From: Lottia gigantea
Taxonomy: Eukaryota > Mollusca > Gastropoda > Lottiidae
Length of the DNA: 64,000 bases
Assembly: GCF_000327385.1 (NCBI RefSeq)
Contig: NW_008710662.1
Coordinates: 4,621,063 to 4,685,062 of the forward strand
Reading direction: 5' to 3'
Part shown: positions 53,401-56,765 of the stretch, one piece after another
Layout of the letters: each line of letters begins with the position of its first letter
Position numbering within the stretch: position 1 is the first letter of the stretch
Position numbers and translations under genes: made by a program
Notes under the pieces: model-generated
What the model was told of the DNA's origin: nothing
The model's input: the letters and a program-made list of their open reading frames with translations, nothing else
Databases searched by the model: none

Positions 53401-56253
53401 TAAAATTGATTATGTTAGCCACATTGACAAATTCTAAATTCAAAAGTCAATAGAAGAGATTTGGATTGAGTAATCGCTCAAATGACTTCCAGTCATTCAC
53501 AGGAATAGGTCATTGACAATGATCAGAATCATCATCAGGTGATCTCCAAATATCTCCAAAAGTCTACACACTAAAATTAACTTCAATTTTACCTGTAGTT
53601 TCTTGAAAATCAAAGGAAGATTGTGTAACCATAGTCGCGGCGTAATTCACCGCAGTGGTAGCACTTTGGTCCTCGGATCCATTGTTTTGATATATTGTGT
53701 GGTGACCAGCGTTCTCGTGCACTTCCTATATTTAAAGGGACAGCTTCGCTATTCGTTTGACCAATCGAACCTTAGTCTCAGAAAACGGGAAAGTTTTTAA
53801 ACTAAACTAATCAGTATTTAAGTGTTCACAGCTCATTGTCGAAATTTGAGCCTTCAAATTCACCCGTGTCCAGAAATATATAGAAAAGAAATAGAGAGTG
53901 AAATTGCTAATTTGAAGTATTTTTGAAGAAATTAGGCGAGTTTTGTTACATTTATAGTACTTCTAAAGACCATTTACATTTTGGTACGCGAAAAAGTGGT
54001 GCTGTGAATTTGAGATGCTATATAAAATGTATTTGGTGTTTTATTTTATATCTAAAAAGTAAAAACATAAATTCAAACATAACATATACATTCCCTTCCA
54101 TACAAATGATAATTAAGTTATATAAGAACGGTTTTTGATTTATTAAAGCAATATTGTTAACAGTTACATTCCAAATGTTGGTTTCATTTCAAGTCAATTA
54201 TCTTGCTGCCAGTTCGAGTCAATTTATCATTACATAAAATATGTCATACTAAATCGTAGATATATCTACAAAACACTTTAAACAGGCGCGAGGCACATGT
54301 TTTCCAAGATGTAAATTAGACGAGGTACGTATTCCGTAAATCGGTCTACCGTGGAGGTTCAGCTTCACGGAAAGACGAAGATTGCCAAATGGGCGTGAGG
54401 TTTGATACCCAGACATGACTAACGATAAAGTTGAAAAATGAAATAAAAACTGGAGGTACGGTTCCGAACACAGTGTAGGACTTGGCCTAACATGTTTTTT
54501 TTTCTTTTTTGTTCATTCGCAGAAAAAAAACGCCCAGACATAAATTTTGAACCCCTTTTATTTGCACATTAAAACATCTTGACATTAGTCTTCAAATTTG
54601 CAATATTTATCAATGCAGACATGAAGACATATGATAACTTCACTTCCAGACACGACTCTTCAAAAGATATCTTTTAATTATACGTATCAGTTTGAAAGAG
54701 AAGATTAAAAATAAAATGATTAAAAAAATCTATGAAATGTGTAGGTGATAGTTTTTTAATGACATGAAAAGTCAAGTAAATATGTCAGGTGCCTGCCCAC
54801 CGGCCGCCATTTAGTACTCCACATCTGTGATAAGCAGAATTCAAATAAAATACACTTTTGCAATTTCTGATTTATTTATGGGTTGTGTTGAATCTAAGAA
54901 TTTCTCAAAATTGCGTTCACCTCAATTATATCGTCGACTTTAAGCTAATCAATCATAATCAAGTGCTGTTTAAAGTTGGCTTCAAGAACTGTTCGATAAA
55001 TATCTCAGAGTACCTCTCAGAAAATAGAAAATAGATCATTTAATTTTATCGACTGAACTATCATTGAAAGATGCCAAAGGTGGTGGATATTCTTTATGTA
55101 AGTGTAGGAGAACCTAACCACATCTTGTATTGTAAACGTTACTGAACATCACGCTAAAACAGTGAACACCCACACATGTATAAATTCAAAGAACAATTTC
55201 AAACCATAAAGACTATAAAACCAAAAGAATCGTTCCAGGAACCGGATCTCGAATTTATTACTCTACTGTAAACACGAAATATGGAATTTGCAATTTGATA
55301 TTAAATACCAATTCTTGTCTTAGTGTCACAAAAACGTTAAGATATAAATCCTTTCTTTTTGGAAACACAACGATCCAGAAATCCATTAAATTGGCCGACT
55401 AATCAGATGACAACCAAATTTAGGGTCATGAAACTGATTCACTTTTAAAAAAAAGTATGGACTGGAAACACTCGCATAATATAGGTGATAGAACAAAAAT
55501 AAACGCTCAAGCAATCACTCTTAAATGAATGAAAACAATTTAAATTTAAATTCCTATCTATCTTAACTGATTCCAACGGACCTGTTTTTCTTTGATTCTT
55601 TTTCATGATTACATCCTAATATACAGTTTAAAGTTTTTAAATTATCATCTCATAATGGCATCTTGTTACTTCGCGGAAGTTGACGAGTCGCTTTTTAAAA
55701 TGATTATGACCTAATGCACAAAGTGTCATGGATAAAGTACCTAGCGTTGTTTTCAGTATGATGTTAATATGTCTTATTTCCGGCCAACCAACAGGTTTTC
55801 TGCCTGTCTTGAGTACTACATTTCAATTCTTGCTATAAAGTTTTCTTTATTACTTACACATTATTGCAGATTAACACAAGAAAGTCAAGCTCTCTTATGA
55901 GAACAACGAAAATCATAAAAAATAACCAAATTTGGTTTTCTGATAAGTATAATCAGAAGAATGCAAAAGAGAAATTGTGGTAAAAGATTCTTACGAGTTT
56001 TAAAATAACAGAAAATAATTATTTGAACTCAAATCATTCTATACAATTTCTTTATATATAAAATCTATTTATGTAAAAGTAATGTAATTAACTTACCACA
56101 TATTATGACAACTAAAATAGCAGATAAAAACATGGTTATAAAGAACAGAATATAGAACTTTCCTAATCTCCAATATTCCTTCCAATGATTGTGAGAAGCG
56201 TTTATAGAAGGTTGTCTACCACTGATCGTGTCTGCTTCAATCACATCAGCCAT
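2185..56253 (-). CDS. Relaxin-family peptide receptor-like GPCR (LDLa + LRR + 7TM), whole gene
   Basis: Fourteen coding exons (listed separately) join in phase to 723 codons. Order: cytoplasmic N-terminus and hydrophobic anchor (1-53), one LDLa module with six cysteines (69-104), acidic linker, LRR N-cap (cysteines 140, 142, 150), eight LRRs (about 169-361), cysteine hinge, seven-helix domain (about 396-670), 50-residue tail. The hinge into TM1 (HFCAY, CEP, DGISSQENLL, VWVV) closely follows vertebrate RXFP1/2, as I recall those sequences, as do DRY (498-500), CWIP in TM6 and NPLLY in TM7. Human RXFP1 has 757 residues and ten LRRs, so this is slightly short. Family role: plasma-membrane receptor for relaxin/insulin-like peptides coupling to cAMP signalling; the ligand here is unknown. 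A single LDLa argues against the multi-LDLa GRL101 type. The gene spans 54 kb, mostly introns of 17.7 and 18.2 kb. Confidence 0.9.
2436..2910 (-). other. Receptor intron 13
   Basis: 475-bp intron between TM6 and TM7 exons, with GTAAGT donor and pyrimidine-rich acceptor. I see no other feature in it. Confidence 0.8.
2911..3749 (-). CDS. Receptor exon 13: hinge and TM1-TM6
   Basis: 839 bp, acceptor TACTTTTTCAG, donor GTAAGT, entering in phase 2 and leaving in phase 1. It begins with the LGR hinge (YFDKIHFCAYV, then CEP and DGISSQENLL), followed by six hydrophobic helices. The TM3 cysteine (WTCDL) and extracellular-loop cysteine (NNGVCIPLH) form the expected disulfide pair. TM3 ends LDRY, where RXFP1 has LEKY as I recall it. 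TM6 carries the CWIP motif. The frame stays open upstream to 3784, but no start there is needed because a good acceptor lies at 3750-3751. Confidence 0.95.
3787..3995. mobile_element. Truncated MITE (family C) beside exon 13
   Basis: GATTGTAAAGAGG and the following 80 bp match the left arm of the complete element at 11203-11431, and the middle part with GTGACGTCATCAAAC matches its centre. The right arm is absent. Its edge lies about 36 bp upstream of the exon 13 acceptor. The centre has its own inverted repeat (TTTGATGACGTCA and complement). Confidence 0.65.
4186..4536. mobile_element. MITE family A, copy 1
   Basis: About 350 bp with TTAA at both ends. The right end (AATGGCGCATCCGCCCCTTTAA) and a segment with GTGTTCACAG, AATTTGAGC and TTCAAATCCACGTGTGTC recur at 19993-20779, 53732-53990 and 56900-57119. 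Non-coding and non-autonomous; it lies in the intron between exons 12 and 13. Confidence 0.75.
5357..5428 (-). CDS. Receptor exon 12: LRR 8
   Basis: 72 bp, acceptor ATTTTTCAG, donor GTAAGT, phase 2-2. Encodes NLKENPFSTVPQETF then SLLTTLKNV. It is the last repeat before the hinge; the phase fits exon 13 directly. Confidence 0.9.
5725..5796 (-). CDS. Receptor exon 11: LRR 7
   Basis: 72 bp, acceptor TTTTTTTTCAG, donor GTAAGT, phase 2-2. Encodes VLTNNNILSIEETVF then NPLLSIRSL. Confidence 0.9.
5797..8625 (-). other. Receptor intron between exons 10 and 11
   Basis: 2.8-kb AT-rich intron. Apart from the degenerate tandem repeats and poly-C run listed separately I see no structure. Confidence 0.5.
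7490..7830. repeat. Degenerate tandem repeat, period about 115 bp, with poly-C run beyond
   Basis: Three diverged units share the pattern 'gggcgat-aca-aac ... caccaagttt-g-caaaattct ... gtgctttctatag'. This resembles a repeat type common in mollusc introns, as I remember it. A run of about 20 C follows at 7853-7871. Confidence 0.5.
8626..8697 (-). CDS. Receptor exon 10: LRR 6
   Basis: 72 bp, acceptor ATAATTACAG, donor GTAAGT, phase 2-2. Encodes SLSHNNLQYLSSGIF then DGLSNLTTL, a near-consensus repeat. Confidence 0.9.
9105..9950. mobile_element. Palindromic DNA-transposon remnant with long inverted arms
   Basis: Left arm about 9115-9262 and right arm about 9826-9945 are inverted copies: both carry GAGAGGTC, CAAAATGGCCA, CCGCAAC, GAGATGCCAATTC and TTCGGTAATA in mirrored order. 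The core of about 560 bp includes an 85-codon minus-strand frame (9302-9559) that resembles no transposase I know. It interrupts the intron between exons 9 and 10. Confidence 0.65.
10689..10760 (-). CDS. Receptor exon 9: LRR 5
   Basis: 72 bp, acceptor CTATTTTTAG, donor GTAAGT, phase 2-2. Encodes YLQENSIDYIEPGSF then TNLSNLVQL. A second AG ten bases into the exon would give 62 bp and break phase, so the upstream AG is the likely acceptor. Confidence 0.87.
11203..11431. mobile_element. MITE family C, complete copy beside exon 8
   Basis: 229 bp with inverted arms of about 85 bp: AGGGATTGTAAAGAGG at the left and its diverged complement ending AATCCCT at the right, flanked by TTAA/CTAA. The central part contains GTGACGTCATTAAAC. 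It ends about 11 bp from the exon 8 splice donor. Confidence 0.8.
11443..11514 (-). CDS. Receptor exon 8: LRR 4
   Basis: 72 bp, acceptor TTATTGCAG, donor GTGAGT, phase 2-2. Encodes DLSANKLLSIRKYYF then NQTPSLAML. A MITE ends about 11 bp past the splice donor. Confidence 0.9.
11948..12019 (-). CDS. Receptor exon 7: LRR 3
   Basis: 72 bp, acceptor ATATTTTAG, donor GTAAGT, phase 2-2. Encodes FLNSNNIKHVEAEVF then KWTKKLSFL. The second half (WTKK) departs from the usual NL pattern but spacing is kept. Confidence 0.88.
12020..13797 (-). other. Receptor intron between exons 6 and 7
   Basis: 1.8-kb AT-rich intron with an (AT)n run near 12320 and a poly-A run at 13138-13157. A 123-codon plus-strand frame across the poly-A run (12974-13345) has no recognisable domain and I do not call it a gene. 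Confidence 0.5.
13798..13869 (-). CDS. Receptor exon 6: LRR 2
   Basis: 72 bp, acceptor CATTACAG, donor GTAAGT, phase 2-2. Encodes QLSDNEISSLKKSDL followed by RNLHQLKTL, one repeat. Confidence 0.9.
15152..15391. mobile_element. Short MITE with 40-bp inverted ends
   Basis: CTAGGTATTACGAACTTATAC at the left and its diverged complement at the right, continuing into ATAGCCAC in both arms. About 240 bp, non-coding. Confidence 0.65.
16064..16882. mobile_element. Non-autonomous DNA element, 0.8 kb
   Basis: Ends are imperfect inverted repeats: TACAGTCAAGTAACCTAAT with CTATTTTTCGTGCAT at the left, and the complement of TACAGTGGTGTAATCTATTT with CGTGCATA at the right. No frame inside resembles a transposase. 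Confidence 0.5.
17612..18249. mobile_element. Non-autonomous DNA element with CGGGTG ends
   Basis: Left end ATATCGGGTGTCCCA then AAAACGATAATA; right end is the complement of ATATCGGGTGGTCCAGAC then AAAACGATAACA. ATAT on both sides may be the target duplication. About 630 bp, no protein frame. Confidence 0.7.
18781..18852 (-). CDS. Receptor exon 5: LRR 1
   Basis: 72 bp, acceptor CTTATAG, donor GTAAGT, phase 2 at both ends. Encodes DLSSNNLEMIHRKAF followed by KNLTNLKEM, one 24-residue leucine-rich repeat. Confidence 0.9.
19285..19396 (-). CDS. Receptor exon 4: LRR N-terminal cap
   Basis: 112 bp, acceptor AATTTTCAG, donor GTGAGT, entering in phase 1 and leaving in phase 2. It encodes the cysteine cap ECICRKQTNLYC and the first parallel strand (DEIPPDIPNQVTAL), a standard LRRNT pattern. 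It lies 18.2 kb downstream of exon 3, across the intron filled by the Polinton. Confidence 0.9.
19993..20779. mobile_element. MITE family A, copy 2, split by another MITE
   Basis: Left part begins GGACAAATGCGCCATTTT and right part ends AACTGTCCCTTTAA, matching the family A ends. Internal segments (CTTCAGAAGTA; TTCAAACGTT; GGACACAC; CAGTGAGCTTTGAACACTA) are family A in reverse orientation. The family B element sits in the middle. Confidence 0.7.
20168..20612. mobile_element. MITE family B inserted in family A
   Basis: About 440 bp flanked by TTAA on both sides. Inverted ends read TATTCCGCTTTT (left) and AAAAGCGGAATGT (right). Removing it restores the order of family A segments seen in the copy at 4186-4536, which shows it came in later. 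No coding frame. Confidence 0.7.
21123..21464. other. Assembly gap
   Basis: 342 unknown bases. The left end of the Polinton and the start of its capsid gene fall here. Confidence 1.
21465..22815 (+). CDS. Polinton major capsid protein (double jelly-roll, hexon-like)
   Basis: About 450 residues visible; the frame is open back to the gap, so the true start is not seen. Rich in beta-type sequence, with the family-like blocks NYVNWKLYPLFGLLEHRK and DFSLNHPIFCFDLS. It resembles the invertebrate proteins often named 'F54H12.2-like', which are Polinton capsid proteins, as I recall. Expected to form the hexon-like shell. First of the plus-strand genes, 17 bp before the next. The fold is inferred from family memory, not measured. 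Confidence 0.8.
22833..23420 (+). CDS. Polinton small Gly/Ala-rich protein, possible pVI/pX-like minor capsid
   Basis: 195 residues. Residues about 63-100 form a glycine/alanine-rich hydrophobic helix (LPLIFAGLAAAGATAGGAAG), followed by a charged helical part and a lysine-rich C-terminus. This layout is typical of membrane-active or core proteins next to the capsid gene in Polintons and adenovirus-like elements. Role inferred from position and composition only. The start is preceded by TTTAAAAATG. Confidence 0.6.
   Translation: MKPETLVMKIIEAMETNSPTLITYNGKKVHITQKIIDKYKHCKVRDDIDLERIDENLTKKGGFLPFLPLIFAGLAAAGATAGGAAGIAKAVNDKKAEAAANAEARRHNLAMEREARGGSGVGDILRTVKEFGQRFGEETKKTVKEGLSKLIDKIDTGEMKVKHKGNAIFFKNIRSGEGIFLSKYKGNGVIFGTKM
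23430..24113 (+). CDS. Polinton genome-packaging ATPase
   Basis: 227 residues with Walker A GSSGSGKTH near residue 22 and Walker B NLILFDDC near 130, as in the FtsK/HerA-type (A32-like) packaging ATPases of Polintons and adenovirus-like elements. It would drive DNA into the capsid. It lies 9 bp after the previous gene and has an AAAAATG start context. Confidence 0.88.
   Translation: MGKKFNHSEIFPSNPMLMCICGSSGSGKTHLTFNMLTTPNLLDFDSLYIYTTTPEQSYYQFLKALEYLPKKDVQDIFQYYEENEEEVEIKDIIENFIKSKNPSFNPTDIKVFLTKNVNDLDLSNIDSNRKNLILFDDCVAQRNQTVQQEFFTKGRHHNCHCIYQSQSFYGMDSMFIRKNANCFLLFELNDKDLSQIIQSINPEWIEIHVKRFVKLNGETQMIMDMYL
24177..25028 (+). CDS. Polinton 283-residue protein of unknown function
   Basis: A coiled N-terminal third (KNKIKTQVEKYKLQQL), a middle part with GLLFNGFRIRFSG and RGLIDLMNGEDVEIANYNDL, an acidic stretch and a helical C-terminus. 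The middle part recalls a domain of uncharacterised invertebrate Polinton proteins with a 'GL-L----L--NY-DL-AY' pattern; I cannot name it with certainty. It overlaps the next gene by 11 bp and starts at TTAAAAATG. Confidence 0.6.
   Translation: MTDWNNILKRNREYIKAKNKIKTQVEKYKLQQLGLTENLQTLFQPILKSQEDIKKKLALEPTAHIEPKPIEYNGIIIRTLDDIKRLFSNPDPDLPKSISPIVDDEGLLFNGFRIRFSGNSPQFKIDTKDFIFTLTRGLIDLMNGEDVEIANYNDLEAYSKFLDAIRRSGPETNRSKEVKLYIRVIDHDDGYEVDEVDDYAEDNNPIIQEIDEFDDMVASGQGITFLSDDNKELLNRLEIILAAMKEGHRSDRQYNEVNGILKRLLEKKIITKKDYINVIKNVQ
25018..25739 (+). pseudogene. Polinton likely minor capsid (penton-like) gene
   Basis: About 240 codons of plus-strand coding sequence with a pattern seen in Polinton minor-capsid candidates: an N-terminal beta part (KLSLDYEYELD) and a later part (VDFNVENSLNALLGF, IPTFTVPIGYRI). 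Its place as last gene of the plus block agrees. Not intact; about one break. It converges with the polymerase gene, the 3' ends meeting near 25703-25739. Function is inferred. Confidence 0.5.
25703..28839 (-). pseudogene. polB: Polinton protein-primed DNA polymerase B
   Basis: A large family B polymerase. Residues count from the start at 28839. Exonuclease motifs: DCE (260-262), NGSGFD (348-353) and YAKRDTLCL (459-467). Polymerase motifs: FDANGLYAS (618-626), KLLGNSLYGK (775-784) and, near the gene end, YTDTDSLY. A region near residues 117-210 (PTDGHCF ... HNSHFCLI) looks like an OTU-type cysteine peptidase fold. It copies the element DNA from a protein primer. Not whole; about one break. 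It opens the minus block from the right, 8 bp after the stop of the next gene upstream. Confidence 0.9.
28848..29294 (-). CDS. Polinton 148-residue protein with two membrane segments
   Basis: Charged coiled N-terminus with a CxxC (QCNTCRK), then hydrophobic stretches at about 40-63 and 65-85 (VLTVGVTVATAVTGGLMLPV and the following TVLAALTAV), then a charged helical C-terminus. I do not recognise the family. Coiled ends around a membrane hairpin could suit a virion or membrane-remodelling protein, which is a guess. Start context is CTTAAAAAATG. Confidence 0.6.
   Translation of the reverse strand: MELESRQQYMIDKQEELKIKLRQCNTCRKTWSRIDSFLKTASTVLTVGVTVATAVTGGLMLPVIVPTVLAALTAVQTTSCGLITLGFTSKKKAHYKKKTDILNMYLNQLYIFFERSREDKNIIVEELKEFNEILDKFHTEISAVKIKK
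29306..30174 (-). pseudogene. Polinton protein downstream of the fibre-like gene, possible fibre head
   Basis: Beta-rich coding sequence (EIIVGSLAYGD, FSFRGNCLIQIEFP, PPSLIISVYVPGP) without recognised motifs, next to the coiled-coil fibre-like genes and on the same strand. A receptor-binding head is a reasonable guess from position. About one break. Confidence 0.4.
30265..31000 (-). pseudogene. Polinton fibre-like coiled-coil region
   Basis: The N-terminal part has GDTLQGDIDMNNFKITNL followed by P and DAVNKKYL, a motif much like the collar/shaft repeats of phage tail fibres (MGG-KI-N---P---DAANK-YVD). The rest is heptad-rich coiled coil, with two similar blocks (SKLDDKITKVKIDVQ and SNLNEKIAKQKSDVQ) about 57 residues apart. 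It fits a trimeric attachment fibre. About one break. Start context ATAAAAATG. It lies directly after the protease gene. Confidence 0.6.
31003..31419 (-). CDS. Polinton adenain-type cysteine protease
   Basis: 138 residues. Catalytic pattern of the adenovirus maturation protease family: His in GVHHSAL (63/64), Asp in FFDSFG (79), Gln in FQIQ (103/105) and Cys in LCGQLSLWVLY (112). It is expected to cleave capsid precursors. It overlaps the next gene upstream by four bases and has a CTTAAAAAATG start. A second copy of most of it lies at 34999-35275. Confidence 0.88.
   Translation of the reverse strand: MNAFLDKYGKDTTTNFQLVKWAKELNVSPFYYCMRDEIDELKYKKGTFYAITNIHTSDQKGVHHSALHKDSPNNFYFFDSFGLEPTEEITKMTSKPIKCSTFQIQMPGQKLCGQLSLWVLYRLSLGEKFEEIIINLTQ
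31416..31670 (-). CDS. Polinton 84-residue protein of unknown function
   Basis: Acidic N-terminus (MNLENEDLDERLRNLDVD), then a lysine/phenylalanine-rich stretch and a hydrophobic segment. It overlaps the protease start by four bases, so the two are probably expressed together. The frame is also kept in the second copy at 35256-35525, which supports it being a real gene. Start context TTTAAAAATG. Confidence 0.55.
   Translation of the reverse strand: MNLENEDLDERLRNLDVDKHLRSLELRFFKFKCKFIFKILLNVFYQNVIQVFSNTNYVYISSIGSSAILSAYFEKHLKNNQLKK
31774..32528 (-). pseudogene. Polinton retrovirus-like integrase
   Basis: Family rve-type integrase: DEIWSADLI leads into the core, with acidic residues in VIDIYTRYAW, LWVDKGSEFY and VIERFNRTLK, and then an SH3-like C-terminal part (KFKVGDRVRIFKN). 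It inserts the element DNA. About one break, and its upstream end runs into an assembly gap. A segment before the core (KLKLGMGIADEIHKEF) recurs at the end of the PLA2-like block across the gap. Confidence 0.88.
32529..33384. other. Assembly gap
   Basis: 856 unknown bases inside the Polinton minus block. The 112 bp before it (32417-32528) recur beyond it at 33562-33673. Confidence 1.
33385..33564. repeat. 180-bp block shared with 36640-36819
   Basis: By eye identical to 36640-36819 (CA-rich, ACTACCAACTACTACGACTACC, then CTACCTACCTACC and a GTCGCCATTGTCGCCATG stretch). It lies between the gap and Polinton sequence, so it marks either an insertion or a misjoined contig end. Confidence 0.85.
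33562..33947 (-). CDS. Polinton PLA2-like domain protein
   Basis: About 128 residues of Polinton sequence from the start at 33947. Residues about 40-90 carry HNYTGPGTRLDLRL and PKHDILY followed by ADKQMIDEL: the calcium-loop (YxGPGT) and His-Asp active-site pattern of the parvovirus-type phospholipase A2 domain, used in those viruses to breach endosomal membrane. The end segment (EKLQRALIIKLLKAKLKLGM) matches sequence just before the integrase core across the gap, which suggests one gene with PLA2-like and integrase parts. No repair is implied. Confidence 0.75.
34057..34179 (-). CDS. Small Polinton frame, 40 residues
   Basis: Starts at ATTAAAAATG like its neighbours; residues GDGFFSALTSLIPKVANFVS form an amphipathic helix as in small capsid or core proteins of such elements. 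Too short to place in a family; it may be a fragment. Confidence 0.35.
   Translation of the reverse strand: MSLILKHEQKKFEGDGFFSALTSLIPKVANFVSNNKFPQE
34225..34300. repeat. Tandem motif near the Polinton right end
   Basis: TTATAATACA occurs three times, spaced about 30-38 bp, with CAGTTTGGG between them. Subterminal tandem repeats of this sort are known in Polinton ends, so this may mark the right terminus. Confidence 0.5.
34310..34380. other. Perfect 22-bp inverted repeat with nested palindrome
   Basis: Arms at 34310-34331 and 34359-34380 are exact complements (GTCTTTTCGGATATGACG...). The 27-base middle contains CTGCGCATGCGCAG, itself a perfect palindrome. It could be the right end of the Polinton, a replication or cleavage site, or a small insertion. 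Confidence 0.75.
34999..35899 (-). mobile_element. Second copy of a Polinton fragment inside the LINE
   Basis: 901 bp matching 31143-32042 with only about ten differences by eye (near 99 per cent), covering parts of the protease, the 84-residue protein and the integrase. The word AAGATACCA lies on both sides (34975 and 35904), about 20 bp outside the left edge. It is a fossil piece; whole genes are not present. Confidence 0.9.
36298..36402. repeat. Long polypyrimidine tract
   Basis: About 100 bases almost entirely C and T, including C runs and T runs, ending TTTTTTTTCAGG. It follows the LINE stop by 80 bp. Such a tract may form triplex DNA or act as a strong 3' splice signal on the plus strand. 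Confidence 0.7.
36640..36819. repeat. 180-bp block shared with 33385-33564
   Basis: Identical by eye to the block beside the second assembly gap. Here it continues upstream into related CA-rich sequence (36450-36639) and downstream into the outer DNA element. Confidence 0.85.
37623..37706 (-). CDS. Receptor exon 3: acidic linker between LDLa and LRRs
   Basis: 84 bp, phase 1-1, acceptor ATTTTTAG, donor GTAAGT. The first two bases complete the last LDLa cysteine (T|GT). The 27 whole codons (DPFLDDYWDRY then a charged stretch ending AEC) form the linker that in RXFP receptors connects LDLa to the LRR domain and takes part in ligand binding. Both neighbouring junctions fit in frame. Confidence 0.85.
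37951..38083. repeat. Fold-back repeat with hammerhead-like loop
   Basis: Arms of about 39 bp (TAAATAAGACAATTTATGG... and complement at 38044-38083) differ at one or two positions. The 54-base loop contains CTGATGA (38018-38024), TGTG/CACA able to pair, and GAAA (38043-38046), the order of a hammerhead ribozyme core. It lies in the 572-bp intron between exons 2 and 3. Confidence 0.6.
38279..38431 (-). CDS. Receptor exon 2: LDL receptor class A module
   Basis: 153 bp, acceptor TTTTTCAG, donor GTAAGT, phase 1 at both ends. It encodes a short stalk and then one LDLa module with cysteines at 69, 76, 81, 88, 94 and (completed by the next exon) 104, and the calcium-site signature DGSDE. In RXFP1/2 this module is needed for signalling after ligand binding. 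The symmetric 1-1 phase is the usual format of a shuffled extracellular module. Confidence 0.92.
41250..41800 (+). mobile_element. Penelope-like retroelement fragment (GIY-YIG endonuclease)
   Basis: Plus-strand coding traces: KPCAGSACRTCEHVP (the Cys-rich linker of Penelope-like elements), then CDIQYIGETKNALRNRF with GH following, matching the GIY-YIG core, and a late ELLDGLQTVYPNGLN motif typical of the domain end. The reverse transcriptase part is not seen here. The reading is interrupted by a few breaks, so this is an old remnant. Confidence 0.75.
42228..42310. repeat. Dispersed repeat, copy 1
   Basis: ATAGCCACTTCAGTTAGGATC and the following 60 bases (AACCTTCTTCAAC, TTTTGACCTAACTCGATGA) recur in diverged form at 56766-56845. 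It lies 400 bp past the Penelope-like fragment and may be part of its 3' tail. Confidence 0.55.
42340..42392. repeat. Short direct duplication
   Basis: AATTAATGTAAGTGAACAAT with TTTC following is repeated twice in a row (about 24 bp each). Confidence 0.8.
43755..44470 (-). mobile_element. Tc1-like transposase remnant
   Basis: Minus-strand frames match a Tc1 transposase in order: the HTH region (RVTTHRQDRYMIRQQLQNRF), linker (TVQRRLTANNLSCHRPARGP), catalytic region (WRRIIFIDESRYCVHG), GGIGLN, then the end (VPEDMGPHTM ... VAVVAAHGGHSRH). The stretch between the second and third catalytic acids is missing, and the frame changes several times, with stops, so it is dead. Inverted ends were not identified. 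Confidence 0.85.
47776..47962. repeat. Palindromic repeat, about 190 bp
   Basis: Outer arms GTTTTCTACCAA and TTGGTAGAAAAC, inner arms AATAAGGAATTGTG and CACAATTCCTTATT, with a 37-base loop containing GATAGCTC and GCTAGCTC. Looks like a small fold-back MITE. Confidence 0.6.
48965..49330 (+). mobile_element. Mariner transposase remnant (N-terminal part)
   Basis: From 49028 the plus strand encodes MDKTDYKAAIKYLQLKGLTP then SMQDDIVSSFGDD, the first HTH of mariner transposases. In other frames PENITRVHYM, NVEGIS and MTKVSSSSW follow, matching the region up to the end of the DNA-binding domain. A deletion lies after RVHYM. No catalytic DDD domain follows. It is short and has at least two frame changes. 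Confidence 0.75.
49666..49703. repeat. 38-bp exact repeat, copy 1
   Basis: AACCAGTGATTGTTGTTCCA and the next 18 bases are identical to 60522-60559, where a hammerhead-like motif precedes them. Probably the end of a retroelement family. Confidence 0.8.
50196..50345. repeat. Dispersed repeat shared with 62322-62460
   Basis: Both copies carry ACTCTTT-CGAAACAC, then ACTACTATA-AACTCTTACTCTC-ATTTGC and a TTTTTATT stretch in the same order. Family unknown. Confidence 0.5.
53732..53990. mobile_element. MITE family A, copy 3
   Basis: Starts TTAAAGGGACAGCTTCGCTATT and continues with GTCTCAGAAAACGGG, GTGTTCACAGCTCATTGTCG and GTACTTCTAAAGACCATTTAC. The right end is eroded. Confidence 0.7.
56097..56253 (-). 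CDS. Receptor exon 1: start codon and N-terminal membrane anchor
   Basis: Encodes 52 residues plus one base. An in-frame TAG lies three codons upstream of the ATG and the start has G at -3 and +4, which supports it. About 30 polar residues precede a hydrophobic stretch (FYILFFITMFLSAILVVIIC). The exon ends G|GTAAGT, phase 1. The segment is either a signal anchor, which would add an eighth membrane span, or a signal peptide with an unusually long n-region. No upstream TATA element is convincing, and a 5' noncoding exon cannot be excluded. Confidence 0.75.
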
Positions 56254-56765
56254 TACATTCTACATTATACGCTTTAACCAATTAGCTACATATATTATTC
56301 TTCTTCCAACTTCTTAATACTTATTGTCCTGTATATATCTACAGAACTTTCTTCTTTAATCATGCTCTATAAATCAATTACTCAATCGTTTCAATGGATC
56401 ACAGAACGGAAAGAAATGACAGGAAACCAATGGTAAAACAGACTTGAGGAGACAAACACTATCCGCAATAACCATGGTAAGATAAGAGTAAAAAGTTTTA
56501 AACCTTTGTTAATGGTTTGTACACGTATTTTGAGTTTGGATTAAACGGTTGTACTGGCATCAAGCCAGGCCTACAAGTACTTTTGGTCTGTTACAGACAT
56601 CATAAAATGGACATTTGAAATGCCAATCAGTTATTGTTATGGTAACAACTTATTTATTATACTGACTCATCGATGTTATTCTGATTAGCTCAGAATTATA
56701 TATCAACAATCTAATTAATATTAGACCAAATATTCGTTCCGTTTTTTATTAGCTTTTATTTTGAA
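56254..56765. other. 5' flank of the receptor gene
   Basis: Upstream of the receptor start on the minus strand. There is an inverted CCAAT-type word (ATTGG on the minus strand) about 30 bp before the ATG, but no convincing TATA box or start site. Nothing else noted. Confidence 0.3.

Larger units (their letters stand above)
38432..56096 (-). other. Receptor intron 1
   Basis: 17.7-kb intron between exon 1 and the LDLa exon. It holds the Penelope-like fragment, Tc1 and mariner remains, a 190-bp palindrome and one family A MITE, listed separately. The stretches 38450-41240, 44700-47770, 50400-53730 and 53990-56090 are AT-rich with no gene, RNA or repeat I can support. Confidence 0.6.

Noticed and set aside
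53620-53700. Possible tRNA-derived SINE (GTGGTAGCACTTTGGTCCTCGGATCC)
   Set aside because: A and B boxes do not fit and no cloverleaf can be folded by eye.
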